From Pseudomonas sp. BMS12 (GTDB lineage: Bacteria; Pseudomonadota; Gammaproteobacteria; Pseudomonadales; Pseudomonadaceae), in assembly GCF_001592875.1 (NCBI RefSeq), contig NZ_LSOF01000013.1, positions 144,898 through 208,897 on the forward strand: a DNA stretch of 64,000 nt, given 5' to 3'. The translations under genes and the position numbers were made by a program. The notes below the pieces were generated by a model. It saw only the letters and a program-made list of their open reading frames with translations. It had not been told where the DNA came from and ran no database searches. Each line of letters starts with the position of its first letter. The stretch's first letter is position 1. Shown here one piece after another: positions 57,109-64,000 of the stretch.

Positions 57109-58131
57109 TCAGTCGAACAGGCCGAAGGTCATGTAGCTGAACCACGAGCGATCGTCGCTGTTGCCTTCGGCTTCAGACTGCAGGTCCTCTGTGGCCTCGT
57201 CCTGGTTTTCCGGGAGCAGCTCGTCCGGGATGGCTTCTTCGGCGTCTTCGTACTGGCGAATCACGTCCTGGCTGGCGCGGGTCTCGCCCGGCGGCAGCGG
57301 CGCGTCCGACTCGATCAGGCCGAGAGTGGCCTTGGCCAGCCAGGAGCGGTTGTCGGCCTCTTCTTCGCGCGGTACGAACTGGCCGTCGACCAGGCTCTCA
57401 TGGTCCGGATAGTTGAGCTTGAGGGTTTCCAGGCTGGTGGCCGCCAGGTCATTCAACTCCAGGCGCTGATAGGCTTCGATCATCACTGCCAGGCCGTCGG
57501 CCACGGCAGGGGTCTCCTGGAAGTTCTCCACCACGTAGCGGCCACGGTTGGCGGCGGCGACATAGGCCTGGCGGGTCAGGTAGTAGTGGGCGACGTGGAT
57601 GTCGTAGGCCGCCAGCAGGTTGCGCAGGTAAACCATGCGTGCCTTGGCGTCCGGGGAGTAGCGGCTATTGGGGAAGCGGCTGGTGAGCTGGGCGAATTCG
57701 TTGTACGAGTCGCGTGCGGCGCCTGGGTCGCGCTTGGTCAGGTCCAGCGGAATGAAGCGGGCAATCAGGCCGCGATCCTGGTCGAAGGAGGCCAGGCCCT
57801 TGAGATAGTAGGCGTAGTCGACGTTGGCGTGCTGCGGGTGCAGGCGAATGAAGCGCTCGGCGGCGGACTTGGCGGCCTCCGGCTCGGCATTCTTGTAATA
57901 GGCGTAGATCAGTTCGAGCTGGGCCTGCTCGGCATAGCGGCCGAACGGATAGCGCGACTCCAGGGCCTTCAGCTTTGCAGTGGCGTTGTTGTAGCTGTTG
58001 TTGTCGAGGTCTTCCTGGGCCTGCTGGTAGAGCTCGGACTCGCTCAGGTTCTCGTCCACTTCCGGTTTGTTGGAAGAGCATGCGGCGGTGAAGGCGAGGG
58101 TGGCGATCAGCAGCAGGTGTTTCACTTGCAT
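57109..58131 (-). CDS. bamD: Outer membrane assembly lipoprotein BamD
   Basis: A 340-residue lipoprotein with lipobox LAFTAAC (Cys18). Five TPR-like repeats follow, such as [22 protein letters not shown] and [14 protein letters not shown]. An acidic C-terminal tail makes it longer than E. coli BamD (245). BamD is essential in the BAM complex for beta-barrel insertion. Divergent from rluD, an arrangement conserved across gammaproteobacteria. Confidence 0.95.
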   Translation of the reverse strand: MQVKHLLLIATLAFTAACSSNKPEVDENLSESELYQQAQEDLDNNSYNNATAKLKALESRYPFGRYAEQAQLELIYAYYKNAEPEAAKSAAERFIRLHPQHANVDYAYYLKGLASFDQDRGLIARFIPLDLTKRDPGAARDSYNEFAQLTSRFPNSRYSPDAKARMVYLRNLLAAYDIHVAHYYLTRQAYVAAANRGRYVVENFQETPAVADGLAVMIEAYQRLELNDLAATSLETLKLNYPDHESLVDGQFVPREEEADNRSWLAKATLGLIESDAPLPPGETRASQDVIRQYEDAEEAIPDELLPENQDEATEDLQSEAEGNSDDRSWFSYMTFGLFD

Positions 58132-58278
58132 GGTGGCTTGCGTCCCTGTGACGGCGGCTGTCTAGGCCTCTACCGTCCTGTTATGATGGGCGCCCCGGAA
58201 ATGGCCGGGACAAAGACGCCGTATTTAACCACAGCGTGCCGCCGAAACCAAAAGCCGCACCGCCCTCCGCAGTAGCCC

Positions 58279-59250
58279 ATGTCCGAAGACTCCGATCAGC
58301 TCATTCAACTCACCGCCGAAGTGCCTTCCGAACTGGGCGGGCAGCGTCTCGACCAGGTCGCCGCGCAGCTTTTCGACGAATATTCGCGCTCGCGCCTGGC
58401 CGGCTGGATCAAGGATGGTCGCCTGACGGTCGACGGCGCCGTGCTGCGCCCACGTGACATCGTGCACAGCGGCGCGGTGCTCGACCTGCAGGCCGAGCAG
58501 GAGGCCCAGGGCGAGTGGGTGGCGCAGGATATCGCGCTGAACATCGTCTACGAGGACGAACACCTGCTGGTGATCGACAAGCCTGCCGGCCTGGTGGTTC
58601 ACCCGGCTGCCGGGCATGCCGACGGCACTCTGCTCAACGCCTTGCTGCATCACGTGCCGGACATCATCAATGTGCCGCGTGCCGGCATCGTGCACCGCCT
58701 GGACAAGGACACCACCGGCCTGATGGTGGTGGCCAAGACCCTGCAGGCGCAGACCAAGCTGGTCGATCAGCTGCAGAAGCGCAGTGTCAGCCGCATCTAC
58801 GAGTGCATCAGCATCGGCGTGATCACCGCCGGCGGCACCATCAATGCGCCGATTGGTCGTAGCTCGGCCAACCGCCAGCGCATGGCGGTGATCGACGGCG
58901 GCAAACCGGCGGTGACCCATTACCGGGTGCTGGAGCGCTTCCGCTCGCACACCCATGTGCGGGTCAAGCTGGAAACCGGGCGTACCCACCAGATTCGCGT
59001 GCACATGACCCATGTCGGTTACCCGCTGGTGGGCGACCCCCTCTACGCCGGGCGCTTCCGCATTCCCCCCGCGGCCAGCCCGACCCTGGTGCAGACCCTG
59101 CGCGAGTTCCCGCGCCAGGCACTGCATGCTCGCTTCCTCGAACTGGAGCATCCGGAGACTGGCAAGCGCATGAAGTGGGAGTCGCCGTTGCCGGAAGATC
59201 TGGTCTGGCTGCTGTCGCTGCTGCGCCAGGACCATGAATCCTTCGTCTGA
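58279..59250 (+). CDS. rluD: 23S rRNA pseudouridine synthase RluD
   Basis: A 323-residue synthase. An S4 domain (RLDQVAAQLF...SRLAGWIKDGRLTVDG) precedes the RluA-type catalytic domain with IVHRLDKDTTGLMVVAKT, whose Asp is the nucleophile. It modifies U1911/1915/1917 in helix 69. Its stop overlaps pgeF by 17 bases. Divergent from bamD. Confidence 0.95.
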   Translation: MSEDSDQLIQLTAEVPSELGGQRLDQVAAQLFDEYSRSRLAGWIKDGRLTVDGAVLRPRDIVHSGAVLDLQAEQEAQGEWVAQDIALNIVYEDEHLLVIDKPAGLVVHPAAGHADGTLLNALLHHVPDIINVPRAGIVHRLDKDTTGLMVVAKTLQAQTKLVDQLQKRSVSRIYECISIGVITAGGTINAPIGRSSANRQRMAVIDGGKPAVTHYRVLERFRSHTHVRVKLETGRTHQIRVHMTHVGYPLVGDPLYAGRFRIPPAASPTLVQTLREFPRQALHARFLELEHPETGKRMKWESPLPEDLVWLLSLLRQDHESFV

Positions 59251-59968
59251 CTGGCTGCTGCCGGACTGGCCGGCGCCGGCCCATGTGCGCGCCTGCGTCA
59301 CCACGCGTGTCGGCGGCGTCAGCCTGCCGCCGTTTGATGGCCTCAATCTGGGCGACCATGTCGAGGATGATCCGCAGGCCGTTGCCGATAACCGCTGCCT
59401 GCTGGTCGAGCGTCTCGGCTGCCAGCCTGCGTGGCTGAAGCAAGTACACTGCCCGGACGTGGTCGAGGCCGCCCCGGCGCAGGTGGTGACCGCCGATGCC
59501 AGCTGGACGGCCACGTCGGGCACCGCCTGTGCCGTTCTGACTGCCGACTGTCTGCCGGCACTGTTCTGTGATCGTGCCGGAACCCGTGTGGCCGCCGCCC
59601 ATGCCGGTTGGCGTGGGCTCGCTGCGGGCGTGCTGGAAAACACCCTGGCTGCGATGGCCGTGCCGGCGAGCGAGGTGCTGGTCTGGCTCGGACCGGCCAT
59701 CGGCCCGCAGTCTTTCGAGGTCGGCCCGGAAGTGCGCGAGGCGTTTCTGGCTGTCCATCCGCAAGCAGACTCGGCCTTTCGCCCCAGCACCAATCCGGGC
59801 AAGTTCATGGCGGATATCTATGGCCTGGCCCGCATCCGCCTGGCCGCTGCTGGCGTCACCGCCGTGTATGGCGGCGGGCTGGATACCTTCACCGATCCGC
59901 GTTTCTTTTCCTACCGCCGTGCCGCCCGTACCGGGCGCTTCGCCTCGCTGGTCTGGCTGGTCGACTGA
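59234..59968 (+). CDS. pgeF: Peptidoglycan editing factor PgeF (YfiH family)
   Basis: A 244-residue protein of the DUF152/laccase-domain family. Zinc-site residues are visible: WLKQVHCPDVV, LTADCLPALFCD and AAHAGWRGLAAGVL. Family members hydrolyse wrongly incorporated serine in UDP-MurNAc and also show purine nucleosidase-like activity. Starts inside the rluD 3' end (17-base overlap). Confidence 0.92.
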   Translation: MNPSSDWLLPDWPAPAHVRACVTTRVGGVSLPPFDGLNLGDHVEDDPQAVADNRCLLVERLGCQPAWLKQVHCPDVVEAAPAQVVTADASWTATSGTACAVLTADCLPALFCDRAGTRVAAAHAGWRGLAAGVLENTLAAMAVPASEVLVWLGPAIGPQSFEVGPEVREAFLAVHPQADSAFRPSTNPGKFMADIYGLARIRLAAAGVTAVYGGGLDTFTDPRFFSYRRAARTGRFASLVWLVD

Positions 59969-59988
59969 TCCGCATCAAGGTTCGTCCG

Positions 59989-60017
59989 CTTGAATCGGCC
60001 GAAACTGTCCTCATCTA
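59989..60017 (+). promoter_or_regulatory. RpoH (sigma32)-type promoter of clpB
   Basis: CTTGAA (59989-59994) and CCTCATCTA (60009-60017), one mismatch from CCCCATnTA, with a 13-base spacer counted from CTTGAAT. Heat-shock control of clpB is expected. Confidence 0.78.
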
Positions 60018-60090
60018 AAGAGCAACTCCGGGCTTCACTGTAGGGAGCAGTTCAGCGCTCCGGCCCGCTTATCGAAGGAAGGACATATTC

Positions 60091-62655
60091 ATGCGAATCG
60101 ACCGTTTGACCAGCAAGTTGCAACTTGCGCTTTCCGATGCCCAGTCCATCGCCGTGGGCCTCGACCATTCCGCCATCGAGCCGCTGCACCTGCTGCAGGC
60201 CCTGCTGGAGCAGCAGGGCGGCTCGATCAAGCCGCTGCTGATGCAGGTCGGCTTCGACATCAACGCCCTGCGCCAGTCGCTGACCAAGGAGTTGGATGGC
60301 CTGGCCAAGCTGCAGAACCCCACCGGTGACGTGAACCTGTCGCAGGATCTGGCGCGCCTGCTCAACCAGGCCGACCGCCTGTCGCAGCAGAAGGGCGATC
60401 AATTCATCTCCAGCGAGCTGGTGCTGCTGGCGGCCATGGACGACAGCACGCGCCTGGGCAAACTGCTGCTGGCCCAGGGCGTGAGCAAGAAAGCCCTGGA
60501 AAACGCCATCGCCAACCTGCGCGGTGGCCAGGCGGTCAACGACCCCAATGTCGAGGAGTCGCGCCAGGCGTTGGACAAATACTGCGTCGACCTGACCAAG
60601 CGTGCCGAAGAGGGCAAGCTCGACCCGGTGATCGGCCGTGACGACGAGATTCGCCGCACCATTCAGGTCCTGCAGCGGCGCACCAAGAACAACCCGGTGC
60701 TGATTGGTGAACCTGGCGTCGGCAAGACCGCCATCGCCGAAGGTCTGGCCCAGCGCATCATCAATGGCGAGGTGCCTGACGGCCTCAAAGACAAGCGCCT
60801 ACTGGCCCTGGACATGGGCGCGCTGATTGCCGGCGCCAAGTTCCGTGGCGAGTTCGAGGAGCGCCTCAAGGCTCTGCTCAATGAGCTGTCCAAGCAGGAA
60901 GGGCGGATCATCCTGTTCATCGACGAGCTGCACACCATGGTCGGTGCGGGCAAGGCCGATGGCGCCATGGATGCCGGCAACATGCTCAAGCCGGCGCTGG
61001 CACGCGGCGAACTGCACTGCGTTGGCGCCACCACCCTGGACGAGTACCGCCAGTACATCGAGAAAGACGCCGCGCTGGAGCGCCGCTTCCAGAAGGTGCT
61101 GGTGGACGAGCCGTCCGAGGAAGACACCATTGCCATCCTGCGGGGTCTGAAGGAGCGCTACGAGGTGCACCACGGGGTGACCATTACCGATGGCGCGATC
61201 ATAGCCGCCGCCAAGCTGTCGCACCGCTATATCACCGACCGTCAGTTGCCGGACAAGGCCATCGACCTGATCGACGAGGCGGCCAGCCGCATCCGCATGG
61301 AGATCGACTCCAAGCCGGAGGCGCTGGATCGTCTGGAGCGGCGCCTGATCCAGCTGAAGATCGAGCGCGAGGCGCTGAAGAAGGAAGACGACGACGCCGC
61401 GCTCAAGCGGCTGGAGAAGCTCAAGGAGGACATCGCCCGGCTGGAGCTGGAGTACGCCGACCTGGAGGAAATCTGGAAGTCGGAGAAGGCCGAGGTGCAG
61501 GGCTCGGCGCAGATCCAGCAGAAGATCGAGCAGGCCAAGGCCGACCTCGAGGCGGCGCGGCGCAAGTCCGACCTGCAGCGCATGGCCGAGCTGCAGTACG
61601 GCATCATTCCGGACCTGGAGCGCAGCCTGCAGATGGTCGATCAGCACGGCAAGAGCGAGAACCAGCTGCTGCGCAACAAGGTCACCGACGAGGAAATCGC
61701 CGAAGTAGTGTCGAAGTGGACCGGCATCCCGGTGAGCAAGATGCTCGAAGGCGAGCGCGACAAGTTGCTGAAGATGGAAGGGTTGCTGCACCAGCGCGTG
61801 ATCGGCCAGGACGAGGCCGTGGTGGCCGTGGCCAATGCGGTGCGCCGTTCCCGCGCGGGCTTGGCTGACCCCAATCGGCCGAGCGGCTCGTTCCTCTTCC
61901 TCGGCCCGACCGGGGTGGGCAAGACCGAGCTGTGCAAGGCGCTGGCCGAGTTTCTCTTCGATACCGAAGAGGCGCTGATACGCATCGACATGTCCGAGTT
62001 CATGGAGAAGCACAGCGTGGCTCGCCTGATTGGCGCGCCGCCCGGCTACGTCGGCTACGAGGAGGGCGGTTACCTGACCGAGGCGGTGCGCCGCAAACCC
62101 TACTCGGTGGTGCTGATGGACGAGGTCGAGAAGGCCCACCCGGACGTGTTCAACGTGCTGTTGCAGGTGCTGGAAGATGGTCGCCTGACCGACAGCCATG
62201 GACGTACCGTGGACTTCAAGAACACCGTGATAGTCATGACCTCCAACCTTGGCTCGGCGCAGATCCAGGAGCTGGTCGGCGATCGCGAAGCGCAGCGCGC
62301 TGCGGTAATGGATGCGGTGAGCAGCCACTTCCGTCCGGAGTTCATCAACCGCATCGACGAGGTGGTGGTATTCGAGCCGCTGGCTCGCGAGCAGATCGCC
62401 GGTATTGCCGAGATTCAGCTGGGCCGCCTGCGCAGCCGTCTGGCCGAGCGCGAGCTGGTGCTGGAGCTGTCCAGTGAGGCCATGGACAAGCTGGTCGCAG
62501 TCGGTTACGACCCGGTGTATGGCGCGCGGCCGCTGAAGCGGGCGATCCAGCGCTGGATCGAGAACCCGCTGGCGCAGCGCATTCTCGCTGGCGACTTCGC
62601 CCCAGGCGCGCGCGTGCAGGCAAGTGTGGAAGGCGAAGACATCGTTTTCACCTGA
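60091..62655 (+). CDS. clpB: Disaggregase ClpB
   Basis: An 854-residue Hsp100. Clp N-domains open the protein. NBD1 has Walker [10 protein letters not shown] near residue 205. A coiled-coil middle domain spans about 405-525. NBD2 has GPTGVGKTE near 608 and the IEN-like end. There is no ClpP-binding loop, so it is a disaggregase working with DnaK. ATG 60091 has AAGGA upstream, and a match to a heat-shock promoter lies in the 122-base gap. Confidence 0.98.
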   Translation: MRIDRLTSKLQLALSDAQSIAVGLDHSAIEPLHLLQALLEQQGGSIKPLLMQVGFDINALRQSLTKELDGLAKLQNPTGDVNLSQDLARLLNQADRLSQQKGDQFISSELVLLAAMDDSTRLGKLLLAQGVSKKALENAIANLRGGQAVNDPNVEESRQALDKYCVDLTKRAEEGKLDPVIGRDDEIRRTIQVLQRRTKNNPVLIGEPGVGKTAIAEGLAQRIINGEVPDGLKDKRLLALDMGALIAGAKFRGEFEERLKALLNELSKQEGRIILFIDELHTMVGAGKADGAMDAGNMLKPALARGELHCVGATTLDEYRQYIEKDAALERRFQKVLVDEPSEEDTIAILRGLKERYEVHHGVTITDGAIIAAAKLSHRYITDRQLPDKAIDLIDEAASRIRMEIDSKPEALDRLERRLIQLKIEREALKKEDDDAALKRLEKLKEDIARLELEYADLEEIWKSEKAEVQGSAQIQQKIEQAKADLEAARRKSDLQRMAELQYGIIPDLERSLQMVDQHGKSENQLLRNKVTDEEIAEVVSKWTGIPVSKMLEGERDKLLKMEGLLHQRVIGQDEAVVAVANAVRRSRAGLADPNRPSGSFLFLGPTGVGKTELCKALAEFLFDTEEALIRIDMSEFMEKHSVARLIGAPPGYVGYEEGGYLTEAVRRKPYSVVLMDEVEKAHPDVFNVLLQVLEDGRLTDSHGRTVDFKNTVIVMTSNLGSAQIQELVGDREAQRAAVMDAVSSHFRPEFINRIDEVVVFEPLAREQIAGIAEIQLGRLRSRLAERELVLELSSEAMDKLVAVGYDPVYGARPLKRAIQRWIENPLAQRILAGDFAPGARVQASVEGEDIVFT

Positions 62656-62672
62656 GTGGTGCGTCGAAACCA

Positions 62673-62698
62673 AAGCCCCGGGAGACCGGGGCTTTTTT
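62673..62698. terminator. Terminator after clpB
   Basis: AAGCCCCGG-GAGA-CCGGGGCTT then TTTT. Confidence 0.92.
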
Positions 62699-62701
62699 CA
62701 T

Positions 62702-63037
62702 TCAGGCTTCCAGGTGGCGCAGTAGCACGGCCAGAGCCGGAATCTGATCGTCCGCCAGGTCGATGATATGGAAGCCACACCAGCCGCTGTGGCCGGGCTC
62801 CGCGCGGCTCCACAGGCAGTCGGCACCCAGGCGGATTTCGTGGATGCCTTCCAGTGGTTGGTCCAGTACCAGGCGGCACTCCCATACCGAGTCGGCTTCC
62901 GGCGGCTGCTCGCTGACCAGCATGAAACCGTCCTCGGAAAGGTCGACGATGCGGCCGAGGCGCCGTCCGCTGTGCAGGTCGAGGACTTCGATATTCAGTT
63001 GCGTGGTGTGGCGGCTGTGCTGGCGGCGGTCGTCCAT
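62702..63037 (-). CDS. PilZ-domain protein
   Basis: A 111-residue PilZ protein. RRQHSR at residues 4-9 supplies RxxxR and DLSEDGFMLVSE supplies the D-x-S-x-x-G motif, so c-di-GMP binding is likely intact. The C-terminus WCGFHIIDL is usual for the fold. Its ATG touches the stop of the upstream DUF1631 gene, which suggests one transcript and shared function. The target is not shown. Confidence 0.88.
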   Translation of the reverse strand: MDDRRQHSRHTTQLNIEVLDLHSGRRLGRIVDLSEDGFMLVSEQPPEADSVWECRLVLDQPLEGIHEIRLGADCLWSRAEPGHSGWCGFHIIDLADDQIPALAVLLRHLEA

Positions 63038-64000
63038 TCAGGCTCCTTGTCCGACTTCTGGGGTGCGCCCGGTGAAGCGTTGCAGGACGCGGTAGATGGC
63101 GTTGAGTGCGCGATCCACCAGGGGCGCTGCACGCTCCTCGGCGAGGATGCGCACCAGGCCTTGCTCCATCTCGCAGGCCAGTTGGCGGATGGGTTTGACC
63201 GCTACCCGTTGGCCGCTATGGTCGACGAACATGTAGTTATGGGTGGTGGGGCTGAACCAGGATAGCTTGAGCACCTGCACGTTATCGCCCTGGACGAATT
63301 CGAACCAGGTGCCGAACTCCAGTTGCTGCAGCTCCTTGACCAGGGCCTGAGCGCGCTGCGACAGGCGCCGCTCGTCCTTCTTGACCGGCTCTACCAGTAC
63401 GGCATCTTCGCCGAGCATGGCACCCAGCGGGCTTTCCCGCAGCTGGCTCTTGATCTTGGCGGCCACCTGCGGCTGCTGGGCTTGCACGGCGTGCTGGCAG
63501 GCGACTATGTCCTGCAGCAGGCGGCGGATACCGTCCTCATGGTAGCCGCCGAGCAGCTCCAGACCTTTGCGCAGCTCATCGAGCAGGCCTACACGCAAGT
63601 TCTGCAGACGCGCGCGGCCTTCCTCATCCAGCGCTGTGCCGCTCCAGGCCAGCTGCTCGGCCACTTCGCTGGCGCGTTGCCACTCGGGGCTGCGTTCGCC
63701 ATGGCGCAGTAGCACGAACACCAGCACGTCGGCCCAGGTCAGCTCGAGGAAGTTATGGATCACGCTAGGTAGCTGGCGCTCGTTGAGCACCCGGTGGATC
63801 ACGTCCACGGCCAGCTGCCGGGCGCCGAGCAGCTTGTCGCGGCCCTTGGCTGCCTCCACCGCGCGGCGCTCGCGCAGCTCGACCTTGTGCTTGAGGGTGG
63901 CGACGAATTCGTCGAACTCGTCCTGCAGGCTGTTGAACAGCAGCAGGTCGCCGGAGAAGCCATGGATCACCCGCTCCACCACCCAGTGGATCTTTGCCAG
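63038..64000 (-). CDS. DUF1631 domain protein (3' part)
   Basis: The last 320 or so codons of a gene whose start lies beyond the window; the frame stays open to base 64000. The sequence (FSGDLLLFNSLQDEFDEFVATL, then LFLELTWADVLVFVLL-type helices and GTWFEFVQGDNVQVLKLSW followed by SPTTHNYMFVDHSGQRVAVK) matches DUF1631. The C-terminal beta part resembles a PilZ-like domain. Directly followed by a PilZ gene, so a c-di-GMP link is plausible. Function unknown. Confidence 0.8.
   Translation of the reverse strand: MAKIHWVVERVIHGFSGDLLLFNSLQDEFDEFVATLKHKVELRERRAVEAAKGRDKLLGARQLAVDVIHRVLNERQLPSVIHNFLELTWADVLVFVLLRHGERSPEWQRASEVAEQLAWSGTALDEEGRARLQNLRVGLLDELRKGLELLGGYHEDGIRRLLQDIVACQHAVQAQQPQVAAKIKSQLRESPLGAMLGEDAVLVEPVKKDERRLSQRAQALVKELQQLEFGTWFEFVQGDNVQVLKLSWFSPTTHNYMFVDHSGQRVAVKPIRQLACEMEQGLVRILAEERAAPLVDRALNAIYRVLQRFTGRTPEVGQGA

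Noticed and set aside
60799..62673. 624-codon antisense open frame in clpB
   Set aside because: Antisense shadow of a conserved gene; no recognisable motifs.

Overview
The window is an ordinary chromosomal segment of a Pseudomonas-type gammaproteobacterium. It is GC-rich, with strong third-position G/C bias and long antisense shadow frames. From about 12 kb to the right end the gene order follows, from memory, the Pseudomonas aeruginosa block mscL-radA-PilZ-glyA-morA ... Lon-like protease-fklB-ispB-rplU-rpmA-obg-proB-creA-rpsT-murJ-ribF-ileS-lspA-fkpB-ispH-pilE-pilY1-pilXWV-fimU-fimT-thiO-pilRS-bamD-rluD-pgeF-clpB. It is clearly not P. aeruginosa itself: pilY2 is missing, accessory genes differ on the left, and small proteins diverge. 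I see no phage, insertion sequence, CRISPR array, rRNA or tRNA.

Left part (1-13.5 kb), redox and stress accessory genes. A molybdenum hydroxylase operon (large subunit cut by the window edge, 2Fe-2S subunit, tri-heme cytochrome c, XdhC-like maturation factor, MocA-like cytidylyltransferase) is convergent with a CadR-like MerR regulator. That regulator faces a short cation efflux protein and a DUF3703 gene across a textbook 19-bp-spacer MerR promoter. A GST/DoxX pair lies divergent from a LysR regulator. Next come the cyanide-insensitive quinol oxidase cioAB with its small DUF2474 partner and an ANR box at the cioA start, then rlmG, fpr, mscL and two divergent DUF465 paralogues. REP-type palindromes flank fpr.

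Middle part (13.5-45.2 kb), housekeeping core: radA, a PilZ protein, DUF3015, glyA, the c-di-GMP enzyme morA, ettA, a DUF4105 protein, a DksA/TraR-like zinc finger plus Lon-like protease unit, yqhA, fklB, a Fur-box gene, ispB divergent from rplU-rpmA-obg-proB-creA, rpsT, murJ, and the ribF-ileS-lspA-fkpB-ispH run.

Right part (45.2-64 kb): the minor pilin/PilY1 type IV pilus operon, visibly richer in A/T than its neighbours; thiO; the PilS/PilR two-component system; bamD; then rluD-pgeF-clpB, with a close match to an RpoH promoter before clpB. A PilZ gene and a truncated DUF1631 gene end the window.

Recurring themes are oxygen and redox control (two perfect and one near-perfect ANR boxes), c-di-GMP signalling (MorA and two PilZ proteins) and surface motility (minor pilins, PilY1, PilSR). 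No wholly new multi-gene system is evident. The most interesting items are regulatory sites and small or odd genes: the ANR-box DUF465 paralogue with a cysteine-rich tail, a pair of near-identical DnaA-box-containing dyads flanking an orphan gene, a FimT with Ala at the prepilin -1 position, and a MorA whose I-site arginine is missing.
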